NCBI GenBank assembly: GCA_964388105.1
Contig: CAYLYQ010000073.1
Location: 1-8,390 of the forward strand
DNA: 8,390 nt
From: ZC4RG35 sp964388105
GTDB lineage: Bacteria; Actinomycetota; Acidimicrobiia; Spongiisociales; ZC4RG35
Direction: 5' to 3'
Position 1 is the stretch's first letter. Each line of letters opens with the position of its first letter. A program made the position numbers and the translations under genes. Below the pieces are notes generated by a model. The model saw only the letters and a list, made by a program, of their open reading frames with translations. It was not told the origin of the DNA and made no database searches. Positions 1 to 6,712 of the stretch are shown here, in pieces.

Positions 1-21
1 TGTCACGTCTGTGCCCCCTCC

Positions 22-54
22 GGCCCTTCGGGCCACCTCCCCCTACGGGGGAGG
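22..54. repeat. Paired GC-rich hairpins (REP-like intergenic repeat candidate)
   Basis: Two perfect stem-loops lie one base apart. The first has a 5-bp GGCCC/GGGCC stem (22-26 with 30-34) and a TTC loop. The second has an 8-bp CCTCCCCC/GGGGGAGG stem (36-43 with 47-54) and a TAC loop. There is no T-tract after either stem, so an intrinsic terminator is not well supported. The double-hairpin layout resembles dispersed extragenic palindromic repeats. It could instead be the 3' end of a transcript entering from the left. The stems are certain; the role is not. Confidence 0.45.
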
Positions 55-224
55 GCATGTCGCCAGACCTGTGTCGCGTGTTGCCCACCGTCCCTCCAGA
101 CCGCCACCCACTCCGGGGTACAGACCACCGAAGCCACCCGTGCCTGGGCATGAAGCCTCGGGGCCCCCGACCCCTAGTAGTGTCGCGGGAGCGCCATCCG
201 GCGTGAACACCCGATCGTGAGGCT

Positions 225-1061
225 GTGTTGGTCGCGAGATCTGCTGCCCTATACGACTCGGCGCAGATGCGCCGCCCCTTGCTGACCGAGTTCCGCAACC
301 TGTGGGAGTTTCGCGGTCTGCTGCGCCTGCTGGTGACCCGCGACCTCACCGTCCGCTACAAGCGCTCCACCTTGGGCGTGTGGTGGACCCTGCTGAACCC
401 TCTGCTGACCATGTCGGTCATGTGGCTCATCTTCGGCCAGTTCTTCAGGTTCGAGACCTCTGGGGTGCCGTATGTGGTCTACCTGCTGTCCGGGATCCTC
501 ATGATCACCTTCTTCGCTCAAGGGGTGAACGCCACCGGTGCGGCGATGGTGAACAACGCCAACGTGCTTTCCAAGGTGTACGTGCCTGCCGAGGTCTTCG
601 CTTTCTCGTCGGGTGCGGCGGCGGCTGCCAACTTCATGGTCAGTCTCATTCCGCTGTTCGCCATCCAGATCGCCACCGGGGTGGGCGTCCCTTGGACGGC
701 CGTCCTGATGCCGATCCCCGTGATCGCCCTTCTTGCCTTCACCGTCGGGGTCGGCCTGGTGATCGCGGCAGCCGCGGTGTACTTCTACGACGTACTCGAC
801 CTGACGAACGTCTTCATCCAGCTGATCTCCTATCTCGTGCCGACCTTCTACCCGATCACGTTCATTCCCGAGAAGTACCTGTGGCTGATCCAGGCAAACC
901 CGCTGTACTCCTACCTGCGGGTGATCCGCGGCTTCGCCTACGAGGGCCAGTTCGCGGATTGGCAACACTTCGCCGTCATGGGTGGCACTGCGGTGCTGGC
1001 GCTACTCGTGGGTGTGTGGATCTTCTCGCGAAGCTGGAAGAACCTCGTGGTGCTGCTGTGA
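225..1061 (+). CDS. wzm: ABC transporter permease, Wzm-type polysaccharide exporter
   Basis: Membrane subunit of an ABC-2 exporter that moves a lipid-linked polysaccharide (O-antigen, teichoic acid or galactan-type) across the cytoplasmic membrane. The 278-residue product has about six hydrophobic segments (roughly 57-75, 82-102, 128-150, 157-185, 193-212, 250-267). Before the first span it carries the family hallmark RYKRSTLGVWW (residues 44-54) followed by LLNPL. Other family-like stretches are YFYDVLDL (186-193), NPLYSYLRVIRG (225-236) and SWKNLV near the end. Start choice: GTG at 225 gives the longest form; TTG at 228 is better spaced from the GAGG at 219-222; an in-frame ATG at 267 lacks an obvious ribosome site but still precedes all conserved sequence. 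The stop overlaps the start of the ATPase gene (GTGA, 1058-1061), indicating translational coupling. The exported glycan cannot be read from the sequence. Confidence 0.9.
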   Translation: MLVARSAALYDSAQMRRPLLTEFRNLWEFRGLLRLLVTRDLTVRYKRSTLGVWWTLLNPLLTMSVMWLIFGQFFRFETSGVPYVVYLLSGILMITFFAQGVNATGAAMVNNANVLSKVYVPAEVFAFSSGAAAAANFMVSLIPLFAIQIATGVGVPWTAVLMPIPVIALLAFTVGVGLVIAAAAVYFYDVLDLTNVFIQLISYLVPTFYPITFIPEKYLWLIQANPLYSYLRVIRGFAYEGQFADWQHFAVMGGTAVLALLVGVWIFSRSWKNLVVLL

Positions 1062-1804
1062 ACCAGCCGGTGGTCGAGGTGACCGACCTGGGCATCGCCT
1101 ATCGCCTGTCGCGCAATCAGGCAGCGACGCTCAAGGAGTTCGCGATCCGTGCCGTCAAGCGTCAGGTTTCCTTCGAGCGACTGTGGGCGGTACGAGGTGT
1201 CAGCTTCGAACTGCACGCCGGAGAGGTGTTGGGGGTGATCGGCCCCAACGGTGCCGGCAAGAGCTCGCTGATGAAGGCAGTTGCCAGGGTGCTGCCGCCG
1301 ACCGAGGGCCGGGTGGTGGTCAGAGGGTCGGTCGCCCCAATGATCGAACTGGGGGCCGGATTCAACACCGAGCTGACCGCTCGGGAGAACATCGTCCTGT
1401 ATGGCACCCTGCTTGGCCGCCGGCCCGAAACCATGCGGACCCGTGTGGTCCCCATCCTGGAGTGGGCCGACCTGACCGAATTTGCGGACGTCCCAATACG
1501 CTCGTACTCCACCGGCATGCTGGCGAGGCTTGGCTTCGCCGTCGCCACGGACGTGCAGCCGGACCTGCTGGTCGTCGACGAGGTTCTCTCGGTGGGGGAT
1601 GAACGCTTTCAAGAGAAGTCGAAGGCCCGAATCAGTGTGCTCCTCGAAAGGGGGGCAGCCATCCTCTTGGTGTCACACTCAATGCCCCTCGTCCTGGAAG
1701 TATGTGAGCGGACTCTGTGGCTGGATCACGGCCAACCACGTACCTTGGGTTCCACCGATGTGACAGTCAGGAGTTATGTGGAGTGGACGTCCACGAGCAA
1801 CTGA
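1058..1804 (+). CDS. wzt: ABC transporter ATP-binding protein, short Wzt-type
   Basis: Cytoplasmic ATPase that powers the permease encoded just upstream. The 248-residue product has a Walker A GPNGAGKS (62-69), a signature loop YSTGM (150-154) in the form typical of polysaccharide exporters, Walker B LLVVD with catalytic E175, a D-loop region SVGDE (178-182), and the switch histidine in LLVSHS (H207). The preceding residues VRGSVAPMIELGAGF (88-102) are also typical of Wzt/TagH/RfbE ATPases. The GTG start at 1058 overlaps the permease stop by four bases; the open frame continues far upstream but only as a shadow of the permease gene. The protein ends about 40 residues after the H-loop, so the C-terminal carbohydrate-binding domain of long Wzt proteins is absent. 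This matches exporters that do not recognise a modified glycan terminus, such as the mycobacterial RfbE-like and K. pneumoniae O2a types (family knowledge). Confidence 0.93.
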   Translation: MNQPVVEVTDLGIAYRLSRNQAATLKEFAIRAVKRQVSFERLWAVRGVSFELHAGEVLGVIGPNGAGKSSLMKAVARVLPPTEGRVVVRGSVAPMIELGAGFNTELTARENIVLYGTLLGRRPETMRTRVVPILEWADLTEFADVPIRSYSTGMLARLGFAVATDVQPDLLVVDEVLSVGDERFQEKSKARISVLLERGAAILLVSHSMPLVLEVCERTLWLDHGQPRTLGSTDVTVRSYVEWTSTSN

Positions 1805-1813
1805 ACAAGAAGG

Positions 1814-1839
1814 GGATGGCTGACGAGTGGACGCCATCC
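1814..1839 (+). terminator. Inverted repeat after wzt, possible weak terminator
   Basis: A perfect 7-bp inverted repeat, GGATGGC (1814-1820) and GCCATCC (1833-1839), with a 12-base loop, begins ten bases after the ATPase stop. No run of T follows, so it may be a 3'-end stabilising hairpin rather than an intrinsic terminator. Between it and the insertion sequence (1840-1942) I see no gene or other clear signal. Confidence 0.3.
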
Positions 1840-1942
1840 GCAGTCTCCACCGATCCCCGAATCTGGGCAAGAAAGCTGACTCGGGACACAGGTAGTCGGG
1901 CAGCTAACTGAACGAGCGTATAGAGCCATGGTCACCAAAACC

Positions 1943-1962
1943 GGCTCTTCGGATTTCAGCGG
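1943..1962 (+). repeat. Left terminal inverted repeat of the ISL3 element (candidate)
   Basis: Starts GGCTCTTCGGATTTCAGCGG and matches the opposite tip at about 11 of 20 positions without gaps. The transposase stop codon lies inside it (1956-1958), a compact arrangement. A short imperfect palindrome, GAGCC (1923-1927) with GGCTC (1943-1947), spans the tip. Confidence 0.5.
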
Positions 1963-3247
1963 GGTGTGATGGTGGCGAGGAGGTCCCAGTTGGGTCTGCC
2001 GGCGTAGAGCAGCGCCCGGATGCGGTAGTTGCGGAAGCGGCGGAAGCCGAAGCCGATCCTCTTGATCCGTTTGATCAGGTTGTTGATCGCCTCGGTGGGT
2101 CCGTCCGAGACGCGGGCCCGATGCCAGTCGACGATCTGGTCGTGCCAGCGTCTGATGGTGCGGCCCAGGGTGTGGACTTCGGGTGGGCAGGAGTCGTCTT
2201 GGAGGTCGCCGCCGAGCTGGGCGACGAACTCCGACGCGAGGTGGGGGTCGCCGATGGTGTAGATGGAGCGGACGACTTCTTTGGCGTGCCAGGCCAGGGG
2301 TCACCGGCTTCGAGCAGTCCCAGCAGCCTGGTCTCGCCTCGCTCGTCGAAGCGTTCATGGGCCTTGGTCAGCAGTCGGCGGGCCCGATACAACGGGTCGT
2401 CTCGGCGGCCCCGATGCCCCAGCGTCTGGTTCTGCACCCGACGGCGACAGTCGTCGAGGGCCCGGTTGGCCAGTCTCACCAGGTGGAAGGGGTCGGCGAT
2501 CTGGATGACATGGCCCAAGACATCGTCGAAGGTCTTGCGGTAAGGGCCGGGGAGATCCAACACCCCGAAGCGGATCCCGGCCCGCCACTCCTCGGAGCGG
2601 GCCTTGATCCATTGGGAGGCTCCGGTGGCGTTACGCCCTGGGACCATGTCGAGGAGCCGGGCACCGCCGTCCGCGGCGACGTCGACGATCGAAGTCGCCC
2701 ACTGCTGGGTCCGCCACCGGCCCAGGCGACAGAACAGGGTCTCATCGAGCCCCAGAGCGGTCACCTGCCCGATCCGTTCCGGGTCGTCGTCGACGAGGGC
2801 TTCCCCGTAGGCGATCACCGTGTCATTGACGGTATGCCAGTCGCATCCCAGTTCGCGGGCCACCTCCGAAACGGTGCGACCCGCCTTGCCTACCTGCCAG
2901 GTGGCCCACCGGCCCGCCCGATCGGTCATCCCCAGCCGCGGCGCGGCGATCCGCCGGTCCTCGACCGTCCACGAACCCTGGCCGCACCTGGGGTCGGGGC
3001 ACTGCCAACGGTGTTTGCGCCACACCAGCCGCACCGGGCGACCGAAAGCGGGCAGGTCCACCAACTCCACCTCCGGCCGCTCCTTGACTCGAGCCGTCCT
3101 CCCACACCCCGAACACGCCGGGCGCTGCAGCCGGCACTCGACATGGACCCGGATCGGCTCATCACCGCCACCATCGGCCACCCCCAACACGTTGACCTCG
3201 GGCAGTCCGACAAGCAGCTCACACACCCGGATAGGGTTCGTTTCCAC
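1956..3247 (-). pseudogene. ISL3-family transposase, frameshifted
   Basis: DDE transposase of the ISL3 family, broken into two frames. The first part starts at GTG 3247 with GGAGG (3254-3258) six bases upstream. It has a zinc-binding pattern (C45, C48, C83, C88), a helix-turn-helix-like stretch around 122-140 (RTVSEVARELGCDWHTV), the first catalytic Asp in LGLDET (D168), the second in VLDLPGPY (D231), and the family stretch IADPFHLVRLAN (250-261). After residue 317 the frame turns into low-complexity Pro/Ser/Thr nonsense. The correct reading resumes in another minus-strand frame near 2294 (AWHAKEVV) and ends at TGA 1956-1958 after about 112 residues; these include SDGPTEAINN, with the third catalytic Glu, and GFGFRRFRNYRIR. 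Related proteins usually have a few more residues between GDP and AWHAKE, so a deletion of about 16 bases is more likely than a one-base indel (inference from memory of the family). No functional full-length protein is expected. Confidence 0.88.
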
Positions 3248-3302
3248 AGGGGTCCTCCCATCTGATCGGCCTTGAACACCGTCAGATTGGCAGGACCCCT
3301 GT
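3246..3302 (-). promoter_or_regulatory. Hairpin that would mask the transposase ribosome site
   Basis: A long imperfect inverted repeat: 3246-3265 pairs with 3282-3302, giving about 19 base pairs with one mismatch (3257/3291) and one bulge (3288), around a 16-base loop. In minus-strand RNA the inner arm contains the transposase Shine-Dalgarno GGAGG (3254-3258) and the first two bases of its GTG start. RNA reading in from outside the element would fold it and hide the ribosome site. A transcript starting inside the element would lack the first arm and leave the site open. Protection from read-through translation by end hairpins is known for other insertion sequences, such as IS10 and IS50. The outer arm coincides with the terminal inverted repeat, so the symmetry may also reflect transposase binding. 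Confidence 0.6.
3279..3298 (-). repeat. Right terminal inverted repeat of the ISL3 element (candidate)
   Basis: Read inward on the minus strand from 3298 it is GGGTCCTGCCAATCTGACGG. It pairs with the left end at G-G-n-T-C-n-T and again at C-G-G near position 20. It also forms the outer arm of the hairpin over the transposase start, so the tip might extend as far as 3302. Confidence 0.5.
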
Positions 3303-3357
3303 CAGCTTCCGTCGACCCCCACACCCCGCTCATTTCCGAAGCGCCCCAAAAGTTCTT

Positions 3358-5922
3358 CTAGTCCCGGTCGTTGATGGGCGGTCCGCATGCTGAGTCTCGA
3401 AATTCGTCGCTCGACGCCACCGAGACGAGGTACTCCACTCGCTTGCTGTGGTCGTTCGCCAAGAACGCGAGTGCTGCTGTCAGGCCTTGGGGGTCGGGCT
3501 CCCGACCGAGCAGACCACGGTATACCAGCCAAACGAAAGCCTCGTCATACAAGGCCACAGTCGTTGACAGCAGGAGGTCCTCATCGACTGAAGGGCTGTT
3601 AGCTAACGCACACCTGTGCGTTTGGAATGCCTCTGAGGACCGCAGCGGTGCCACCAACTGTGCATGGCGAGGGTCAGCCTTGAGGGTTTCGGCCAACTCT
3701 GCCGCTTCAGTTGTTGTGGGGAGGCGTCCGAGGGTCACAACGAACGCGCTGTCAACCAACGTCCGCTCCGCACTAAGCGGCGTCAAGAATCCTGTGTCCA
3801 CGACGAGGATCGTGTCACTCTCGCCCAAAACTCGATACCAGGAGCGGAGGGCGTCCACCTCTGCGTCGAGTCTTCCGGAGGCACAGAAGGGCAGCTGCCT
3901 AAGTGCGACCTTGTCGACGATGATGAACCGGACACCCAATTCGGAGCGCAGCCAAGCGATATCGCTTGGGAGAAGGACCATGTCAGCCGAATAGGGGAGG
4001 TCAGACCTAATTGAGAAGACCGACGCAATGCACCTTAGTGCGGCCATCGGTTCGGTCATGTACGGTGTCATGCCGGAGTAGACGGGAAGTTGAGCCGTAT
4101 AGCCCTGGCATCCCACAAAGGGTATCCGGTGATAGATCTGCCACGATGCTTGCGTCGCCATCTGCGAGAGGCAGTCACCTGGAACGTTAAGAACGGTAGC
4201 TCCGGGTCCAGCTTGGTCCCTGATCCCGGTCAGCCACGATTCTTCTATCGTCGTCCGTTCGATTGATGTCCAGTTCAGTGGAACCTGCAGGTTCGAGATC
4301 AACAGAGCGGTGCAGATCGCTCCCAGGACGACGCGGCGGCGGAGCGAGCTTCGGCTCCAAAACGCACCGAGGCTAAGCGCGAGCATCCCGGTCAGGATGG
4401 CAGCCAGCGCGAAGCTGGCCCGATTCGGTGCCCTCAGAGCCCCAAGTCCAGGTAGCGAAAGGAGTAGTTGGTAGGGGAGCCACCCGACCGCTTCACCCGA
4501 GCGGGAGGAGAAGACGGTCGATCCGCTGATCATCAGTGCAGGACCCATCGAGAGTATCCAATTCACAACGGCAGCTGTCAGGAGCGGAATGCGAAGTGCG
4601 GACCGGAATACCGCGACACCTGCAAGGCTCAACAGCAGGATAAAGCCTGGAAAGGTTGTGGACTCGAGGACATTCTCTTCGGGGTACGGTGCCTCAATGA
4701 TCGGACCAAAGGTTGAGGTTCGGGGCTGAGTGAAGAGGGAGAAGGCATCGGCTGAGTAGGTGATGGCTTCACCCGTCCTGTCTGACGGAGCCCCGGCCGC
4801 CTGTTCGCGGGATTCAAACGAAAAGCGGGCGTAGATGAAGGGAAACAATAGGAAGAGAGCAATCAACCCTGCTACACAAAGCCGCATTAGATGCCGTAGA
4901 ATCCTAGTCTCGTGTCCCGGGTTGGCCGTGGTCTGCAGCCCCAATTCGCTCTCCCCGCGGGCGTATGCGTGTGTGGTGAGTAGCACCACAAGGAAGGTAA
5001 TTGCTCCAAAGACCGCTTGGTAGATCCCGCAGAGATAGGAGAGAGCGAGCATTGGCCCGACACGCCATGGCTTGAGCGGGTACTCACCCTGACCTACTCG
5101 TATCGCCTCCAAGAGTAAGATTGGAATCATGAACGCGAAGAGCAGGTTGTAGTGCCCTAGCGCACGGAGTGACAGTGCGGGCGCCGATGCATATGCAAGG
5201 CCTGCAATTGCGGTGGGGATTCGACTTGGCGTGAAATAGCGGGCCAGTTTGCGAGCGGCTAGTATGTTGAGAATTACTGCTATAGCCACCGCCAGGTTGT
5301 AGGCAAAAACTGGCGACGCGAAGAGGTTCGTGAATGCCCCTAATGCAGTGGCGAATGGACTGTCAATCAAGCGTAGATCTAGGCCGTCCGGGACTACGGC
5401 CCCGTCGAGGTGCCAAGCGATGAGGTTTCCACTCTTCACGCTTTCAGCGACACTCCAGTTGAGCCACAGGTGGCTGACTGCATCGTCTGAACCGATGACG
5501 CGAGATGTGGGATGAAGACTTGCGGGCAAGAGAATCACGACTGTGGCGAAGGCGTAGATGAGCGCCTCGACGAAGAGTTTCACCCGCACCGGCATTTCAG
5601 CCAGGCGTGCGACCAGGGTTCCTGTCTGCGGCTCGGAACTGGAGTCTGGCAACCCGCGCGAGGCAAGAGGGAAGTGCCGCCTCCGTGCGAAGACCACCAC
5701 AACGACGCTGATGGCCACGAGCCACGTCAGGCCGCCCGCCAACCCTGGTCGCTCTTCGAAAAGCGTGAGGTGTCCGGTCAGCCAATGGGCGAACCGGGCC
5801 ATGATGTAGAGACAGGCAAGCACGAAGGGGAAGGTCCACAGACCTGGCCAGAGGAGGCCCGTTGTGCGCGCAAGTCGGGCCGATTCGCCCCGCCGATTCT
5901 GTGGGCCGCCGTCGTGCTCCAC
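3358..5922 (-). CDS. GT-C-like multi-spanning membrane protein with tandem DUF4214 repeats
   Basis: Large integral membrane protein (854 residues from this start), probably a lipid-linked-sugar-dependent glycosyltransferase acting on the outer face of the membrane. Roughly a dozen hydrophobic segments lie between residues 22 and 546. After the third comes GSDDAVSHLWLNW (144-156), an acidic pair in the place where GT-C enzymes carry the catalytic Asp of the first outer loop. LRAPNR (496-501) resembles the RxPxR stretch of this class. A soluble region follows from about 547. It ends in two DUF4214-like units: a divergent one around 723-766 (FVVTLGRLPTTTEAAEL...SSEAF) and a clear one around 790-842 (FVWLVYRGLLGREPDPQGL...SSDEF). 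Start: GTG 5922 has GGAGG (5929-5933) six bases upstream; ATG 5943, seven codons earlier, has no ribosome site. It is the last gene of the minus-strand operon, 88 bases after the GT2 gene. Activity and acceptor are inferred, not shown. Confidence 0.82.
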   Translation of the reverse strand: MEHDGGPQNRRGESARLARTTGLLWPGLWTFPFVLACLYIMARFAHWLTGHLTLFEERPGLAGGLTWLVAISVVVVVFARRRHFPLASRGLPDSSSEPQTGTLVARLAEMPVRVKLFVEALIYAFATVVILLPASLHPTSRVIGSDDAVSHLWLNWSVAESVKSGNLIAWHLDGAVVPDGLDLRLIDSPFATALGAFTNLFASPVFAYNLAVAIAVILNILAARKLARYFTPSRIPTAIAGLAYASAPALSLRALGHYNLLFAFMIPILLLEAIRVGQGEYPLKPWRVGPMLALSYLCGIYQAVFGAITFLVVLLTTHAYARGESELGLQTTANPGHETRILRHLMRLCVAGLIALFLLFPFIYARFSFESREQAAGAPSDRTGEAITYSADAFSLFTQPRTSTFGPIIEAPYPEENVLESTTFPGFILLLSLAGVAVFRSALRIPLLTAAVVNWILSMGPALMISGSTVFSSRSGEAVGWLPYQLLLSLPGLGALRAPNRASFALAAILTGMLALSLGAFWSRSSLRRRVVLGAICTALLISNLQVPLNWTSIERTTIEESWLTGIRDQAGPGATVLNVPGDCLSQMATQASWQIYHRIPFVGCQGYTAQLPVYSGMTPYMTEPMAALRCIASVFSIRSDLPYSADMVLLPSDIAWLRSELGVRFIIVDKVALRQLPFCASGRLDAEVDALRSWYRVLGESDTILVVDTGFLTPLSAERTLVDSAFVVTLGRLPTTTEAAELAETLKADPRHAQLVAPLRSSEAFQTHRCALANSPSVDEDLLLSTTVALYDEAFVWLVYRGLLGREPDPQGLTAALAFLANDHSKRVEYLVSVASSDEFRDSACGPPINDRD

Positions 5923-6010
5923 CGACTTCCTCCCCAAGACCATCTTCGGGCAGATTGCGTTTCTAGCGTAGTTAGGGTTCGGCCGTCGAGCTGTGGCCGA
6001 GGTCGTACGG

Positions 6011-6712
6011 TTACAGCCTCTTCAAACGGCGACGGATTCTGAAGAGGCCGCGCAGCATGTCGAGGCCGTCCCGTATTGGGTGGACGGTGGAGGGGTTGTC
6101 CTGGCGGCGAAGCTCGACCGGGACTTCTTGTATCAGAATGCCCTCTCGCTCAGCAAGGACGGCAACCTCGGTTGTCACCAGGAACCCTGTCTCCACTGAG
6201 GCGGCAAACAAGCGCCTCCCGATGTTGCCATCCATGAGAAAAGTTCCTTGAGTGTCGCGCACTCGTGAGTCGAGTATCAGTCGTCGACACAAGCGAAGAA
6301 CCCAGGACATCAGCCGTCTAAGTGGGGGACGAGTGACGAAGGACTGGGGGTGCGCCTTCGATCCGATCACGACGGCTGGCGGCTTGTCGAGGCGCAGGAA
6401 TGCGTTGAGGTCCGAGAAGCCGAACGGAAGATCCGCAGCTGTACACACGACAGTAGTGGCCGTTGACCGGCACACACCCTCTCTCAGTGCATTGCCCAGT
6501 CCCTTTGATGTCTCGATGACAGCGATCACCGGGGAACTAGTCGGGTCGACGAGGCTCAATGCGATCTCAAGCGTCCTGTCAGTCGATCCGTTCTCGACGA
6601 TGATGATCTCGGAGTCTGCGATCGACACGAGCCGCTCTCGCAATGTCGCGATGGTGGATACGAGACTGAGTTCCGCATTGTGGGCCGGGATGATGTATCC
6701 GAGACTAAGCAT
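6011..6712 (-). CDS. Glycosyltransferase family 2, polyprenyl-phosphate sugar synthase-like (ALG5/GtrB type)
   Basis: GT-A fold transferase of 233 residues that probably moves a sugar from a nucleotide donor to a polyprenyl phosphate at the cytoplasmic face. Seen: the N-terminal nucleotide-binding strand YIIPAHNAE (6-14); EIIIVENGSTDRT (35-47); SKGLGNALREG (69-79); a degenerate acidic motif TAADLPFG (91-98), where this family usually has DAD; GSKAHPQS (117-124); DTQGTF (153-158), in the place of the ALG5-type DTQCGF; and TEVAVLAEREG with EVPVEL (181-201). No transmembrane segments follow, unlike GtrB or ArnC. The start ATG at 6712 overlaps the oxidoreductase stop by eight bases, suggesting coupling; an in-frame ATG at 6745 is possible, but homology begins at the chosen start. 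The open frame continues to 7105 only as a shadow of the oxidoreductase gene. Placement directly before the GT-C-like gene supports a donor-maker/donor-user pair. Confidence 0.88.
   Translation of the reverse strand: MLSLGYIIPAHNAELSLVSTIATLRERLVSIADSEIIIVENGSTDRTLEIALSLVDPTSSPVIAVIETSKGLGNALREGVCRSTATTVVCTAADLPFGFSDLNAFLRLDKPPAVVIGSKAHPQSFVTRPPLRRLMSWVLRLCRRLILDSRVRDTQGTFLMDGNIGRRLFAASVETGFLVTTEVAVLAEREGILIQEVPVELRRQDNPSTVHPIRDGLDMLRGLFRIRRRLKRL

Larger units (their letters stand above)
1943..3298 (-). mobile_element. ISL3-family insertion sequence, decayed
   Basis: An element of about 1.36 kb with a single minus-strand transposase gene, the usual size and layout for ISL3. The proposed tips are GGCTCTTCGG at 1943 on the + strand and, reading inward on the minus strand, GGGTCCTGCC from 3298. 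These imperfect inverted ends share about 11 of 20 bases, including the G-G-n-T-C start. No direct target repeat is seen: the 8-base flanks are CCAAAACC on the left and CTGTCAGC on the right. Missing target repeats and the broken transposase both suggest an old, immobile copy. It sits between the 3' ends of two convergent gene sets and interrupts no recognisable gene. Exact ends are uncertain by a few bases. Confidence 0.75.

Noticed and set aside
11..220. Proline-rich open frame upstream of the permease
   Set aside because: It covers the hairpin pair, has no ribosome site and is low in complexity; no evidence that it is a gene.
249..968. Open frame of 239 codons on the minus strand over the permease gene
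   Set aside because: Its product is rich in His, Arg, Gly and Glu with no recognisable domain; it is the antisense shadow of a well-supported Wzm gene.
302..1057. N-terminal extension of the ATPase frame
   Set aside because: It overlaps the permease gene out of frame and encodes Arg/Pro-rich sequence; the GTGA overlap at 1058 is the natural start.
1816..1911. Possible 31-residue peptide after the ATPase gene
   Set aside because: It has no recognisable motif, the nearest purine-rich site is too close to the ATG, and it overlaps a hairpin. It could be a remnant of a gene, but nothing supports this.
2285..2302. Programmed frameshift in the ISL3 transposase
   Set aside because: ISL3 transposases are normally made from a single frame, there is no convincing slippery heptamer here, and residues seem to be missing. 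Decay explains it better.
2183..3265. Long + strand open frame over the transposase
   Set aside because: Proline- and arginine-rich with no motif. The minus strand carries clear ISL3 transposase motifs, and high G+C explains the open antisense frame.
1935..3306. Target-site duplication around the ISL3 element
   Set aside because: The 8-base flanks CCAAAACC and CTGTCAGC do not match, and small shifts of the tips do not rescue a repeat.
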